64,000 nt of DNA from Candidatus Latescibacterota bacterium (GCA_007136405.1 SLHA01000087.1:1-64000); one strand, 5' to 3'; positions 52,646 to 62,822 are shown, counted from the stretch's first letter. The notes: a model not told the origin generated them from the letters alone. Made by a program: numbers and translations.

Positions 52646-53647
52646 CTATGGCGCGTACTGTTGGAAGGTGTTCAGAGCCTTGATGTAGTTGGCCCGTTCC
52701 AGAGCCGCCGGATTGGGACAGTGTTCATGGCTCATGCTGCCGCGCAACTGTTCGAGAGACTGATAGTCCTGCTGTGTCACCCAGGTCTGCAGCCCGTCCA
52801 ACACCTCCTTGATATGCCCGATACCATGCTGCAGAAGGGCCGAACACATCATGGTGACGGTAGCGCCGGCCAGCAGCATTTTGACTACGTCAGCGCCCGA
52901 ATGGATGCCGCTGGTGGCAGCCATATCCGCCTCTATCTGGCCGTGCAGAATGGCGATCCAGCGCAGGGGCAGCCGCATGTCGTACGGCGTACTGAGCAGC
53001 ACGTTGGGTGTGACCTCGAGCGCGTCAAGATCGATGTCCGGTTGATAGAACCGGTTGAACAACACCAATCCGTCAGCACCGGCCCAGTCCAGTTGCCGAG
53101 CCACATGGGCCATGGAGCCGAAATACGGAGCGAGTTTCACCGCCACGGGTATGCTGATGTGTTTCTTGACCTCGGTCAGTATATTCAGATGGAGTTGTTC
53201 GACCTCCTGACCGCTGACACCGGCATCTGTGGGTATGTGGTAGATATTCAGTTCCAGCGCATCGGCACCCGCGGCCTCGATCTTGTGACTGTACTCTATC
53301 CAGCCCCCCATGGTGCTGCCGTTGAGGCTGGCGATAACCGGAATATCAACGGCTTTTTTCGCCTGCTGGATGTGTTCCAGGTATTTCTCCGGTCCGATGT
53401 TGTACTTTTCGTACTCGGGGAAGTAATCGAGCGCCTCGGCGAAACTGTTGGTACCGACATTCAGATAATGGTCCAGCTCCACGGATTCGTGGCGAATCTC
53501 CTCCTCGAACAGCGAAAAGAGGACCACGGCTGACGCTCCGGCATCCTCCATCTGCTTGATACTGGCCAGATCCCGCGCCAGCGGTGAAGCCGACACGACG
53601 AGCGGATTCTTCAGCTTCAGGCCCAGATACGTCGTCGACAGATCCAT
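52646..53647 (-). CDS. Dihydroorotate dehydrogenase-like flavoprotein next to PFOR
   Basis: 333-aa TIM-barrel FMN protein of the DHOD-like family. It opens MDLSTTYLGLKLKNPLVVSA; other landmarks are PVIASLNGST, ALELNIYH, VAVKLAPYF and a C-terminal phosphate-binding region (GIHSGADVVKMLLAGATVTM). Members of this subfamily often sit next to nifJ-type PFOR genes, as here (45 bp downstream). Whether it makes orotate or serves another ferredoxin- or NAD-linked reduction is unknown; no pyr genes are nearby. Confidence 0.88.
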   Translation of the reverse strand: MDLSTTYLGLKLKNPLVVSASPLARDLASIKQMEDAGASAVVLFSLFEEEIRHESVELDHYLNVGTNSFAEALDYFPEYEKYNIGPEKYLEHIQQAKKAVDIPVIASLNGSTMGGWIEYSHKIEAAGADALELNIYHIPTDAGVSGQEVEQLHLNILTEVKKHISIPVAVKLAPYFGSMAHVARQLDWAGADGLVLFNRFYQPDIDLDALEVTPNVLLSTPYDMRLPLRWIAILHGQIEADMAATSGIHSGADVVKMLLAGATVTMMCSALLQHGIGHIKEVLDGLQTWVTQQDYQSLEQLRGSMSHEHCPNPAALERANYIKALNTFQQYAP

Positions 53648-53692
53648 ATATGAGTTCTCCTTCTGGGTTGTGGCCTGTTGCGCTTAAGCCTG

Positions 53693-56600
53693 CTACTGGG
53701 CGGAATCACCGTTATAGGACATCTCGGCCAGGTGCTGATAGATGCTCCAGCGCAGCTTGATGTTGGCTTCCGCCTGTTGCAGCAATCGCGCCGCCACCTC
53801 CGGTTTGGCCTTGACAAGCATGTTGTAGCGGGTCTCCTTGTAAGCGTAGTCCTCGAAAGCGGCCTTCGGCGCCCGTGAATCCAGCTGCAGCGGGTTTTTG
53901 CCTTTCGCCGCCAGTTCGGGGTTGAACCGGAACAAGGGCCAGTACCCTGTATCCACCGCCATCTTCTGCTGCTCCAGACCCTGCTGCATGTTGATGCCGT
54001 GAGCGATGCAGTGGCTGTACGCGATGATCAGCGAAGGACCATCATAGCTTTCCGCCTCCAGCAGGGCACGCAAGGTCTGCGCATCATTGGCCCCCATGGC
54101 CACCTGCGCCACATAGACGTTGCCGTAGACCATCACCATCCGGGCAAGGTCCTTCTTGATCATGGGCTTGCCGCCAGCCGCGAACTTGGCCACCGCCCCC
54201 AGGGGCGTGGCTTTGGACATCTGGCCACCGGTGTTGGAGTACACTTCTGTGTCCATGACCAGCACGTTGACGTTGCGACCCGAGGCCAGAACGTGGTCCA
54301 GCCCGCCGTAACCGATGTCGTACGCCCAACCATCACCACCCATGATCCAGACACTCTTCTTCACCAGCGCGTCCGCCACGGTCCTGAGTTGCCGTACGGC
54401 GGGACCATCCAGACCGTCGAGCTTCTCCTTGAGGGCCGCGACCCGGTCCCGCTGGTTGAAGATCTCCGCCTCGTCCTTCTGGTTGCTGGTCAGAATGGCA
54501 TCCGCCAGCTCCGCGCCCACTTCATCCCGCAACTGGGTCAGCAGTTCACGGGCGTACTCGGTGTGCTTGTCCAGCGTCAACCGCATCCCCATGCCGAACT
54601 CGGCATTGTCCTCGAACAGCGAGTTCGACCATGTGGGCCCGCGGCCGTCCGCGTTGGTGGTCCATGGTGTGGTGGGTAGATTGCCGCCATAGATAGAGGA
54701 GCATCCCGTGGCATTGGCCACCAACATGCGGTCCCCGAACAACTGGCTGACGAGTTTCACATACGGAGTTTCACCACACCCGGCACACGCACCGGAAAAC
54801 TCGAACAGGGGCTCCAGGAACTGCGCTCCCTTGACCGTGTTGACCTTCAGTTCGCGCCGGTCCGGATTGGGTATCTGGTTGAGGAAGAACTCCCAATTCT
54901 CCCGCTCGGAGGCGCGCAGCGGCGGCTGCGGCGACAGGTTGATCGCCTTGAGCTTGGCCTCGGCCTTGTTCTTGGCGGGACAGGCCTGCACGCACAGACC
55001 ACAGCCGGTGCAGTCCTCCGGAGAAACCTGCATGGTGAAGACCGTACCTTCAGCGAATTCCCGGCCGCGCGCTTTGGTGGACTTGAACGTTGGCGGAGCA
55101 TTCTCCAACAGATCCGCATCGTACACCTTGGAGCGGATGACCGCGTGGGGGCACACCATGACACACTTGTTGCACTGGATGCAGGTATCCGGATCCCATA
55201 CGGGAATCTCCAGCGCAATGCTCCGCTTTTCCCACTTGGTGGTTCCGGTCGGGTAGGTTCCGTCCAGCGGCATGAGGCTCACGGGTATGTGGTCGGCAAC
55301 CAGATCGGCTGGACGCTCCAGCATCTTTGCCGTGACATTTTTGACGAAATCAGGCGCCTCGGCCGGCACCGCGGGCGGTCTCTCGACCGTGCTGGTGGCA
55401 GACTGGGGAACGGTTACTTCGATCATGTTGTCCACCGCCTGATCCACGGCAGCATAGTTGCGCTTGACGATTTCCTCGCCACGCTTGCCGTAGGTCTTGT
55501 AGATGGTCTCCTTGATCTTGCCGATGGCTTCATCTCTGGGCAGAATTCCCGAGATGGCGAAGAAGCACGTCTGCATCACCGTGTTGATGCGCTGGCCCAT
55601 ACCGGTCTCACGCGCCACCTTGTAGGCGTCCACGGCGTAGAATTTGATTTTCTTGCGAATGATCTCTTCCTGGATGTGCAGCGGCATGCTGTCCCACACT
55701 TCCTCGGCCGGGACATGGGTATTCAGCAGGAAGGTAGCTCCCTCCACTGCTTTCTCCAGCACGTTGATCCGCTCCAGGAACACAGCCTGGTGGCAGGCTA
55801 CGAAGTTCGCATGGTTGACCAGGTAGGTGGAATGTATGGGGCGCGGTCCGAAACGCAGGTGCGAGACCGTCATGGAGCCGGATTTGCGCGAGTCGTAGAC
55901 GAAATAACCCTGCGCGTAGTTGGGTGTCTCCTCGCCGATGATCTTGATGGAGTTCTTGTTGGCGCCCACCGTGCCGTCCGCGCCCAGACCGTAGAACACC
56001 GCGCGAGTGACATCGTCCTTCTCGATGTTGTAGTCCAGATCCCACTCCACGCTGGTGTGGGTGACGTCGTCCACGATGCCCACGGTAAAATGCTTTTTGG
56101 GCCGGTCCTTTCTCAGCTCGTCGAAGACGCCCTTCAGCATACCCGGATTCAGTTCCTTGGAACCCAGGCCGTAGCGGCCTCCCGTGATGTACTTGTCGGT
56201 GATGCCCTTGGTAGCCAGCGCCTCCACCACGTCCATGTACAACGGCTCGCCCGCGGCTCCCGGCTCCTTGGTCCTGTCCAGGACGGCGATCTGCTTGACC
56301 GTGTCCGGCAACGCGGCGACGAAGTGTTCGGCGGAGAACGGACGATACAACCTCACCTTGAGGACGCCGACCTTCTCACCGTCCTGGTTCAGGGCTTCCA
56401 CGGTCTCCTGGGCGGTTTCCGCCCCTGAAGCCATGATCACCACCACGCGGTCCGCATCCGGAGCACCGACGTAATCGAACAGACGGTACTGGCGCCCCGT
56501 CAGTTCGGCGAAACGGTCCATGGCTTTCTGGACGATGCCCGGGCACTTCTGATAGTGCGTATTGCCGGCCTCGCGACTCTGGAAGAAGACGTCCGGGTTC

Positions 56601-57259
56601 TGTGCGGTACCCCGCAGCACGGGCTTGTCCGGCGTCATGCGGTTGGCGCGGAAGCTCCACACCAGGTCATCATCGATCATGGCCCGCAGCGTGTCGTCAT
56701 CCAGTTCCTCGATCTTCTGGATCTCATGCGAGCTGCGAAAACCGTCGAAGAAATGCATGAACGGCACGCGCGACTCGAGTGTGGCCGCGTGGGCGATCAG
56801 CGCCAGATCATGGATCTCCTGGATGGAAGCCGAGGCCAGCATGGCGAAGCCGGTGGCGCGCGTGGTCATCACATCGCTGTGGTCGCCGAAAATGGACAAA
56901 GCGTGGGTTGCCAGCGCGCGCGCCGATACATGCATCACGAAGGGGGTCAACTCACCCGCAATCTTGTACATGTCCGGGATCATCAGGAGCAGCCCCTGAG
57001 ACGCAGTGAACGTGGTGGTCAGGGCGCCGGCCTGCTGGGCTCCGTGCAACGCCCCGGCAGCCCCGCCTTCGCTCTGCATCTCCACGACATGCGGCACCGT
57101 CCCCCAGATATTCTTGCGGCCTGCCGCCGACCAGGCGTCGGCGACCTCCCCCATATCGGACGAGGGCGTGATGGGGTAGATCGAAATCACTTCGCTCAGC
57201 CGGTGCGCGACCGAAGCCGCAGCCTCAGTGCCTTGAATGGTAGTTACCCGTTTGCTCAT
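53693..57259 (-). CDS. nifJ: Pyruvate:ferredoxin oxidoreductase, single-chain
   Basis: Converts pyruvate, CoA and oxidised ferredoxin to acetyl-CoA, CO2 and reduced ferredoxin. 1188 aa holding all domains: the pyrimidine-binding domain (SEVISIYPITPSSDMGE), the CoA/transketolase C-terminal-like domain, the gamma domain (FYGLGADGTVGANKNSIKII), the 2[4Fe-4S] domain (CIQCNKCVMVCPH, CTGCGLCVQACP) and the ThDP domain (CAGCGETPY, NATGCSSIYGG, GGDGWAYDIGYGG, TEVYSNTGGQ). AAGGTGAGGA precedes the ATG. First gene of a minus-strand run PFOR, DHOD-like, RseC-like and rnf. Confidence 0.97.
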   Translation of the reverse strand: MSKRVTTIQGTEAAASVAHRLSEVISIYPITPSSDMGEVADAWSAAGRKNIWGTVPHVVEMQSEGGAAGALHGAQQAGALTTTFTASQGLLLMIPDMYKIAGELTPFVMHVSARALATHALSIFGDHSDVMTTRATGFAMLASASIQEIHDLALIAHAATLESRVPFMHFFDGFRSSHEIQKIEELDDDTLRAMIDDDLVWSFRANRMTPDKPVLRGTAQNPDVFFQSREAGNTHYQKCPGIVQKAMDRFAELTGRQYRLFDYVGAPDADRVVVIMASGAETAQETVEALNQDGEKVGVLKVRLYRPFSAEHFVAALPDTVKQIAVLDRTKEPGAAGEPLYMDVVEALATKGITDKYITGGRYGLGSKELNPGMLKGVFDELRKDRPKKHFTVGIVDDVTHTSVEWDLDYNIEKDDVTRAVFYGLGADGTVGANKNSIKIIGEETPNYAQGYFVYDSRKSGSMTVSHLRFGPRPIHSTYLVNHANFVACHQAVFLERINVLEKAVEGATFLLNTHVPAEEVWDSMPLHIQEEIIRKKIKFYAVDAYKVARETGMGQRINTVMQTCFFAISGILPRDEAIGKIKETIYKTYGKRGEEIVKRNYAAVDQAVDNMIEVTVPQSATSTVERPPAVPAEAPDFVKNVTAKMLERPADLVADHIPVSLMPLDGTYPTGTTKWEKRSIALEIPVWDPDTCIQCNKCVMVCPHAVIRSKVYDADLLENAPPTFKSTKARGREFAEGTVFTMQVSPEDCTGCGLCVQACPAKNKAEAKLKAINLSPQPPLRASERENWEFFLNQIPNPDRRELKVNTVKGAQFLEPLFEFSGACAGCGETPYVKLVSQLFGDRMLVANATGCSSIYGGNLPTTPWTTNADGRGPTWSNSLFEDNAEFGMGMRLTLDKHTEYARELLTQLRDEVGAELADAILTSNQKDEAEIFNQRDRVAALKEKLDGLDGPAVRQLRTVADALVKKSVWIMGGDGWAYDIGYGGLDHVLASGRNVNVLVMDTEVYSNTGGQMSKATPLGAVAKFAAGGKPMIKKDLARMVMVYGNVYVAQVAMGANDAQTLRALLEAESYDGPSLIIAYSHCIAHGINMQQGLEQQKMAVDTGYWPLFRFNPELAAKGKNPLQLDSRAPKAAFEDYAYKETRYNMLVKAKPEVAARLLQQAEANIKLRWSIYQHLAEMSYNGDSAQ

Positions 57260-57902
57260 TCCTCACCTTTCTGCTATACACGACCAGGACGTGCTCGTGT
57301 TGTTGGTTAGAACTGGTGTTCGCATGGTCCCGACCCTGCTGGACTGCGCCGTGTTCACGGCCGCCGCCTGACGCCGGCGGCAAGCCGGCAGGCCGCCCGG
57401 ATGCGTGCGGGATGGTATCACGTGGATGTGATTTAATTTTTTTGCTACATGCCCGTGGACACGGCAATGGCGCGCCGCCTTGCGCGGCCCGAAGCACCGG
57501 ATGGACACCGGAGCGACGCATCCGTGCGAATCGAACCACGGCCACGCCCGCTACGGACCCATCTCCCCAACCCGCCGCGCAGTGGACTCCCCCGCAGAAC
57601 TCTCCGGCTAAGCAAACAGGATGCCACGATCGGCGCAAACCTGCCCATGCATGTATCCCCTGGCAGGCCGTGCGATTCGCTCCCCGGCACCTGAAACCGG
57701 CCGCGACGGCAACGTCACAGCTGGGCTGAACAGGTCCCAAACCGCCGCTCAACCGGATGGGGGGTGCGCAAGTCATGCCCATAGTCTATCTTAACAATCT
57801 CGGACATTTCTGGTTATCTGCAACACCGCGCCCGTTGCGAGGGCACATCGGTTTTCACGTCGCCATACCGGCACGGTTTGCCCTTCACCCGAACCGCTCC
57901 CC
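57260..57902. other. 643-bp divergent intergenic region between PFOR and hemN
   Basis: Track ORFs here (such as 57316-57729) are Pro/Arg-rich and overlap one another on both strands, and I do not accept them. The region must hold the PFOR and hemN promoters. The A+T-rich patch at 57427-57447 stands out from the surrounding GC-rich DNA. Confidence 0.55.
57417..57432. promoter_or_regulatory. Inverted repeat ATCAC-N6-GTGAT upstream of PFOR
   Basis: ATCAC (57417-57421) and GTGAT (57428-57432) form a 5-bp inverted repeat beside the T-rich patch, about 160 bp before the PFOR start. The half-site orientation is opposite to the TGTGA-N6-TCACA type. The bound regulator is unknown. Confidence 0.35.
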
Positions 57903-59282
57903 ATGCCAGACCTCACCATCAGCGCCGAGCTGCTGCGGCGTTACGATCGCCCCGGTCCCCGGTATACTTCGTATCCCACTGCGGTCGAGTTCCATACTGA
58001 CCATACCGCCGCGGACCATGCTGAGCGGCTGCAAGGCGTAGAGCCGGGTACGAGCCTGTCGCTGTACGTGCATATACCCTTCTGCGAACGCCGCTGTCTG
58101 TACTGCGCCTGCAACGTCGTCGCCACCCGGAAGCGGGAAGTGGTGGACCGGTACCTGAGCTACCTGGAGCGTGAGATGGAGTTGCTGGCCGCTTACCTTC
58201 CGGCGCCAGCAGCCACCGTGCAGCTCCATCTGGGCGGAGGCACCCCCACCTGCCTGTCGCCCGCCCAGCTGCACCAGGTGCACAGAATGGTTACCCGTCG
58301 TTTCCCGTTGCGCCCGGATGCGGAGGTTGCGGTCGAGGTGGATCCGCGGGTAACCACCAGAGAGCATGTGGACCGGCTGGCAGCGCTCGGGTTCAACCGT
58401 TTGAGCCTGGGCGTGCAGGACCTCACCCCGGAGGTCCAGGAGGCCATAGGCCGGCATCAGGACGAATCTGACACCCGTGAGTTGTTTCATTACTGCCGCA
58501 AACAGGGTTTCGGGTCCATCAATCTTGACTTGATATACGGCCTGCCAGGGCAGAATACGGTTACGTTCGCCCGCAACCTGGCCGCTGTCATCGATCTGCG
58601 TCCGGACCGGATCGCCTTGTATTCATATGCCCATGTTCCCTGGGTCAAGGCGCATCAGAAACGCATCGATACCAGCCTGCTGCCGCAGGGTATGGCCAAG
58701 CTGGAACTGTTCGCTCAGGGCATTCAGGCGTTCCGGGAAGCGGGTTACCGGCAGATCGGCATGGATCACTTCGCACTCCCGGAGGACGAGTTGAGCCGGG
58801 CTCTGGCCGAACGCCGCCTGCACCGCAACTTCATGGGGTACACCGTACACCGCACGCCGGCCATGGTTGGCGCCGGGATCACCGCCATCAGTGACGTATG
58901 TGGTGCCTATGCTCAGAACCGGAAGAAGCTGACCGCCTACTACCATGATCTGGATGCAGGCCTTCTGCCCGTGGAGAGGGGCATCGGCCTTTCCCGGGAT
59001 GACCTCATCCGCCGGCACGTGATCACCCAGCTGATGTGCAACGGCGTCCTGCACTGCGAAGACGTGGAGCATCGGTTCGGGATAGGTTTCAACCAGTATT
59101 TCGCCCGGGAACTGGCCGAGCTTCGTTCCGGCCCTTGTGCGGACGGGCTGCTCCAACTGGCTCCGGGCATCATTGAAGCCACACCCCTGGGCCATCTGTT
59201 CATCCGCAACATCGCCATGGTGTTCGACTGTTATCTGCGCCGGAAGGACACCGGGCAACCGGCATTCTCGCGGACCGTATGA
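57903..59282 (+). CDS. hemN: Oxygen-independent coproporphyrinogen III oxidase
   Basis: Radical SAM enzyme that decarboxylates two propionates of coproporphyrinogen III to make protoporphyrinogen IX without oxygen. The N-terminus (YDRPGPRYTSYPTAVEF) and cluster motif CERRCLYCAC (CxxxCxxC plus the extra Cys typical of true HemN) are present, with GGGTPT and LGVQDLTPEVQEAIGR following. 459 aa is close to E. coli HemN (457), and the C-terminal HemN domain is complete, so it is not the related HemW. A nearby partner for haem synthesis is not seen. Confidence 0.95.
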   Translation: MPDLTISAELLRRYDRPGPRYTSYPTAVEFHTDHTAADHAERLQGVEPGTSLSLYVHIPFCERRCLYCACNVVATRKREVVDRYLSYLEREMELLAAYLPAPAATVQLHLGGGTPTCLSPAQLHQVHRMVTRRFPLRPDAEVAVEVDPRVTTREHVDRLAALGFNRLSLGVQDLTPEVQEAIGRHQDESDTRELFHYCRKQGFGSINLDLIYGLPGQNTVTFARNLAAVIDLRPDRIALYSYAHVPWVKAHQKRIDTSLLPQGMAKLELFAQGIQAFREAGYRQIGMDHFALPEDELSRALAERRLHRNFMGYTVHRTPAMVGAGITAISDVCGAYAQNRKKLTAYYHDLDAGLLPVERGIGLSRDDLIRRHVITQLMCNGVLHCEDVEHRFGIGFNQYFARELAELRSGPCADGLLQLAPGIIEATPLGHLFIRNIAMVFDCYLRRKDTGQPAFSRTV

Positions 59283-59600
59283 CCGCGAGGTTCAATGTCA
59301 TCGGCTCCTCCCTTCCGGCGACCCGGCGCACCCGCCGGCCGTGACCGCAGTTCGGGGCACACACATCGCACCTTCAATGTGACCAAGGTGTCTCACAGGC
59401 AGGAGGGCAGGCGGCCGACAGCGTCCGGACACCGCGGCAGGCAGACGGACTGCCCCATCCTGGCAGCGGATGGAATGGCCAGGACATGGTACAGTTGTTG
59501 CTGGAAGATGCGACACTGGCGTTCCCGCCAGCATCTTCCACGTTCAATGGATCGCCCGCAGGACGCAGTGCTTCCCGTATGCCCAGGCAGAGGAGATATC
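59283..59600 (+). promoter_or_regulatory. Leader region with long hairpin before the DHDPS-family gene
   Basis: No gene is supported in this 318-bp stretch; the track's extension of the downstream frame is low in family character. TGGAAGATGC (59502-59511) pairs with GCATCTTCCA (59531-59540), and an inner CTGGCG-TTCC-CGCCAG stem fills the loop. It ends 60 bp before the start codon and is not followed by T's. Confidence 0.5.
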
Positions 59601-60503
59601 ATGCAGAGCACCGACTTCATCAAAGGCATCATCCCGGCTGTCGTCACGCCGATGACCGAAGACCAGGAACTGGACCAGAAAGGGCTGGAGACGCTGCTGG
59701 ATCATCTGATCGCTGCGGGAGTGGATGGCGTCTTTACCGTGGGCACCGCAGGCGAGTTCTGGGCCTTGACGGTGGAGGAGAAAAAACGCGTCTTCGAGTG
59801 GACGGTCGGCGCGGCCCGGGGGCGCGTTCCGGTATACGTGGGCACCTGCGCCAACACCACGCGCGAAGCGGTGCTGCTGGCGGAGCTGGCCCACCAGGCG
59901 GGTGTCGACTGCATCTCGGTGCTGACTCCCGTGTTCATCACCCCGGACAAAGAGCAGATGTACCAGCACTACAAGGCTATCGCCGCAGCTGTCCCGGACA
60001 TGCCCGTCCTGTTGTACGGCAACCCTGACCGCACCAACAATCCGCTGCCGGTAGATCTGGTGGTCCGGCTGGCGGAGACGGTGGACAACATAGCCGGAAT
60101 CAAGGACAGTTCGGGCGACCTCACCACCACGGCGGAATACATCCGCCAGACACCGGACGATTTCCGTGTCCTCATGGGCCGGGATACGCTGATTTTCGCC
60201 GCGCTGCAGCACGGCGCCACTGGTGCCATCGCCGCCAGCGCCAACATCGCGCCTGAGCTCAGCGTGGACATCTACCGCCATTTCACCGCCGGCAGACTGC
60301 AGGAGGCCCTGGCCGCGCAGTATGCTCTGGCGCCGCTGCGGCTGGCCTTCGGACTGGGCACGTTTCCTGCCATGTTGAAGACCGGCGCCGAGCTCATGGG
60401 CCTGCCAGCAGGTCCCCCGCGCACACCGGTGGCACCGCTCAACCCGGAAGAGCGGGAAAAACTCCGTCAGGTGCTCGTCCAGATGGGCAAGCTGTCCGGT
60501 TGA
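59601..60503 (+). CDS. DHDPS/N-acetylneuraminate lyase family aldolase
   Basis: A class I aldolase of the DapA superfamily, 300 aa from the ATG at 59601 with AGAGGAG. Family residues: GTAGEFWAL (substrate carboxylate loop), Tyr in LLYGNPDRTN, and Schiff-base Lys in IAGIKDSSGD. DapA normally has GTTGE and usually sits with lysine genes. Here the gene precedes sucCD and kor genes, so a catabolic keto-deoxy-sugar-acid or pyruvate-lyase role is as likely as dihydrodipicolinate synthesis. A KDPG-type aldolase elsewhere in the window fits the sugar-acid idea. Confidence 0.85.
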   Translation: MQSTDFIKGIIPAVVTPMTEDQELDQKGLETLLDHLIAAGVDGVFTVGTAGEFWALTVEEKKRVFEWTVGAARGRVPVYVGTCANTTREAVLLAELAHQAGVDCISVLTPVFITPDKEQMYQHYKAIAAAVPDMPVLLYGNPDRTNNPLPVDLVVRLAETVDNIAGIKDSSGDLTTTAEYIRQTPDDFRVLMGRDTLIFAALQHGATGAIAASANIAPELSVDIYRHFTAGRLQEALAAQYALAPLRLAFGLGTFPAMLKTGAELMGLPAGPPRTPVAPLNPEEREKLRQVLVQMGKLSG

Positions 60504-60530
60504 TGAGCGTCAGCCGGGGAGTTTGAGGCC

Positions 60531-61688
60531 ATGCGACTGCACGAATACGAAGCCAAGGAGCTGCTCGCGCGGTATGGCATCCGCATACCGCGCGGCACGG
60601 TGGCCGCCAATGCGGCAGATGCCGAAGCTGTGGCGGCGGATATGGCTGTTGCCGTGATGGTCAAAGCGCAGGTTCTCGCCGGCGGCCGCGGCAAGGCAGG
60701 CGGGATTCGCCGGGCGGGAAACGCGCGTTGCGCCGGGCAGCTGGCCGCCGGCATGCTGTCGGGCACGGTGCATGGTTTGCATCCTTCGGGTGTCCTGATC
60801 GAAGAACAACTGGACATCCATCGCGAACTGTACCTGGGCATAACCGTGGATACGGCCAGCGGTTGCCCGGTGATCATGCTGTCCGCCGCGGGCGGCGTGG
60901 ATATCGAATCCGTCGCCCGGGAGACCCCGGCAGCCATCGCCCGGCTGCCCGTGAACCCACTCGGCGCGCCCACCGCCCGACAGGCCGCCGTGCTGGCGCG
61001 GGACGCCGGTCTCGGGGACGCTGCCTGCCGTGAAGCCGCCCCCCTGGTGCTGCAGCTTTACCGCCTGTTCAGTGAAGAAGACGCGCTCATCGCGGAAATC
61101 AACCCGCTGGCGGAACTGGCGGACGGTTCCCTGGTGGCCGCTGATGCCGTCGTCGAGATCGATGCTGCCAGCTTGTTCCGGCATCCGGCCTGGGATGCGC
61201 TCACGCGCCTGCCCGGAAGGCGCGAACGGGCGGCCCAAGAGCGGGGCATGACCTTCGTGGACCTCGGTGGCGGTGAGATCGGACTGATCTGCAGCGGCGC
61301 CGGGCTGGGAATGGCCACGGTTGACCTGATTGCCGACCAGGCCGATGACTCCGGCAGGCCACGGGCGGCGAATTTCCTGGAAACCGGCGGCGGCATCACG
61401 CGCGAACTGATGGCCGAGGCCATGCGTCTGGTGCTCTCCCAGCCGGGCATACGCGGCCTGTTGATCAACGTGTACGGCGGCATCAACCCCATCCATGAAG
61501 GCGCTGCCGGGATTGCCGACGCCCTGGCCGACCATCCGGAAATCCCGGTGATAGCCAAAGCGCTGGGCAACCGCCAGGAAGAGACCTGGACCATTCTCCG
61601 GAACGCAGGCGTGGAGGTCGTCACGGACATGCGGACCGAAGCGGCAGTACAGGCCGTGTGCCGGCGCCTGGCGACACCGGAAACATGA
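60531..61688 (+). CDS. sucC: Succinate-CoA ligase (ADP/GDP-forming) beta subunit
   Basis: Forms succinate and ATP or GTP from succinyl-CoA with the alpha subunit. 385 aa with an ATP-grasp N-terminus (MRLHEYEAKELLARYGI, VKAQVLAGGRGKAGGI), EINPLAEL for Mg-nucleotide binding and the C-terminal GAGLGMATVDLI and NVYGGINPIHEGA. The alpha subunit starts 1 bp after its stop. With the following kor genes, 2-oxoglutarate can be taken to succinate with ferredoxin reduction and substrate-level phosphorylation, or reversed. Malate-CoA ligase is a related alternative. Confidence 0.94.
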   Translation: MRLHEYEAKELLARYGIRIPRGTVAANAADAEAVAADMAVAVMVKAQVLAGGRGKAGGIRRAGNARCAGQLAAGMLSGTVHGLHPSGVLIEEQLDIHRELYLGITVDTASGCPVIMLSAAGGVDIESVARETPAAIARLPVNPLGAPTARQAAVLARDAGLGDAACREAAPLVLQLYRLFSEEDALIAEINPLAELADGSLVAADAVVEIDAASLFRHPAWDALTRLPGRRERAAQERGMTFVDLGGGEIGLICSGAGLGMATVDLIADQADDSGRPRAANFLETGGGITRELMAEAMRLVLSQPGIRGLLINVYGGINPIHEGAAGIADALADHPEIPVIAKALGNRQEETWTILRNAGVEVVTDMRTEAAVQAVCRRLATPET

Positions 61689-61689
61689 C

Positions 61690-62556
61690 ATGGGCATACT
61701 GATCGACGCCGGGACAAGGGTGTGCATACAAGGGATAACCGGTCGCATCGGCAAGGTGCAGGCCCGGTACATGCGTGAGGCGGGGACCTGCATTGTAACC
61801 GGCGTCACCCCCGGTAAGGGCGGCCTTTCGGTCGATGGCGTTCCCGTGTTCGACACGGTCGGTGCCGCGCAGGAAGCGGAACCCGCCGACGCCTCTGTCC
61901 TCTTCGTTCCGCCGGCCGCCGCCGAAAACGCCGCGACAGAGGCCATCGAGGCCGGGGTCCGGCTGATCGTCCTGATCACCGAGGGTGTCCCGGTCCACAG
62001 CACCATGCGGCTGCGAGCCCGGGCCCGCGGCGCGGGGGCCCGGCTACTCGGACCGACCACACCGGGCATCATCGCTCCCGAACGCGCCAAACTCGGCATC
62101 ATGCCGGCCAGTCTGTTCAGACGCGGCCCTGTGGGAATCATTTCCCGCAGCGGCACGCTCAGTTACGAAATCGGCGGTCTGCTGACCGAAGCCGGCCTGG
62201 GACAGAGTACCGTGGTGGGCATGGGGGCGGATCCGGTAGTGGGAACGGACCTCGTGGAGTTGCTGGAGCTGTTCGCTGCGGATCCCGAGACCGGTGCCGT
62301 GGTGTTGATCGGCGAAGTGGGCGGCAACCAGGAGGAACGGGCCGCCGCCGCCATCGCATCCGGCTACGCCAGGCCCGTAGTCGCGTACATAGCCGGTCGT
62401 ACCGTACCGCCGGGCGTCCGCATGGGACATGCCGGTGCCATAGTGCAGGATGGTGCGGGGGACGCCGGACACAAGATCCGGGCCCTGGCCGATGCCGGCG
62501 TGCGAACGGCGCCGCGACCGGCGGATGTGGTCCGGCTGGTGCAGGAGTCTCTCTGA
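61690..62556 (+). CDS. sucD: Succinate-CoA ligase alpha subunit
   Basis: 288 aa. The CoA-binding fold opens with [18 protein letters not shown]. The phospho-histidine lies in [11 protein letters not shown] near residue 245, and [13 protein letters not shown] matches the family nucleotide-loop region. It follows sucC by 1 bp and precedes the ferredoxin gene by 17 bp, so the set is one operon. Confidence 0.95.
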   Translation: MGILIDAGTRVCIQGITGRIGKVQARYMREAGTCIVTGVTPGKGGLSVDGVPVFDTVGAAQEAEPADASVLFVPPAAAENAATEAIEAGVRLIVLITEGVPVHSTMRLRARARGAGARLLGPTTPGIIAPERAKLGIMPASLFRRGPVGIISRSGTLSYEIGGLLTEAGLGQSTVVGMGADPVVGTDLVELLELFAADPETGAVVLIGEVGGNQEERAAAAIASGYARPVVAYIAGRTVPPGVRMGHAGAIVQDGAGDAGHKIRALADAGVRTAPRPADVVRLVQESL

Positions 62557-62573
62557 CCCCCAAGCAGGTAAGG

Positions 62574-62822
62574 ATGAGAAAGAAAAAGACCCATATCGTC
62601 TCCATCGATGCGCGGCTCTGCAAGGGCACCGAGGGCTGCGGAATCTGTCTGTCGGTGTGCCCCGCCGACGTGCTCGCTCCGGCGCCGGAATTGTCTGACA
62701 AGGGCGTGCATCCCGCCCGGGTGATGCGTCCGGAGAACTGCACCGGGTGCGAGTTGTGCATGCTGTACTGCCCGGATCTGGCTGCGTCCGTGGAGCACCG
62801 GGAGGAGGATGGCCATGAGTGA
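62574..62822 (+). CDS. korD: Ferredoxin-like delta subunit of 2-oxoacid:ferredoxin oxidoreductase
   Basis: 82-aa 2[4Fe-4S] protein with CGICLSVCP and an extra Cys (LCKGTEGC), then CTGCELCMLYCP. This is the usual small subunit of KorDABC-type enzymes and carries electrons from the ThDP site to free ferredoxin. Its end overlaps the korA start. Confidence 0.92.
   Translation: MRKKKTHIVSIDARLCKGTEGCGICLSVCPADVLAPAPELSDKGVHPARVMRPENCTGCELCMLYCPDLAASVEHREEDGHE

Noticed and set aside
57417-57447. Additional Rex operator before PFOR
   Set aside because: TGTGATTTAATTTTTTT resembles one half of the motif, but no TCACA-type half-site follows at 6-bp spacing and no matching -35 geometry was found.
57316-57729. 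137-aa ORF between PFOR and hemN
   Set aside because: Pro/Arg/Ala-rich, overlapped by other ORFs on both strands, no ribosome site and no family features.
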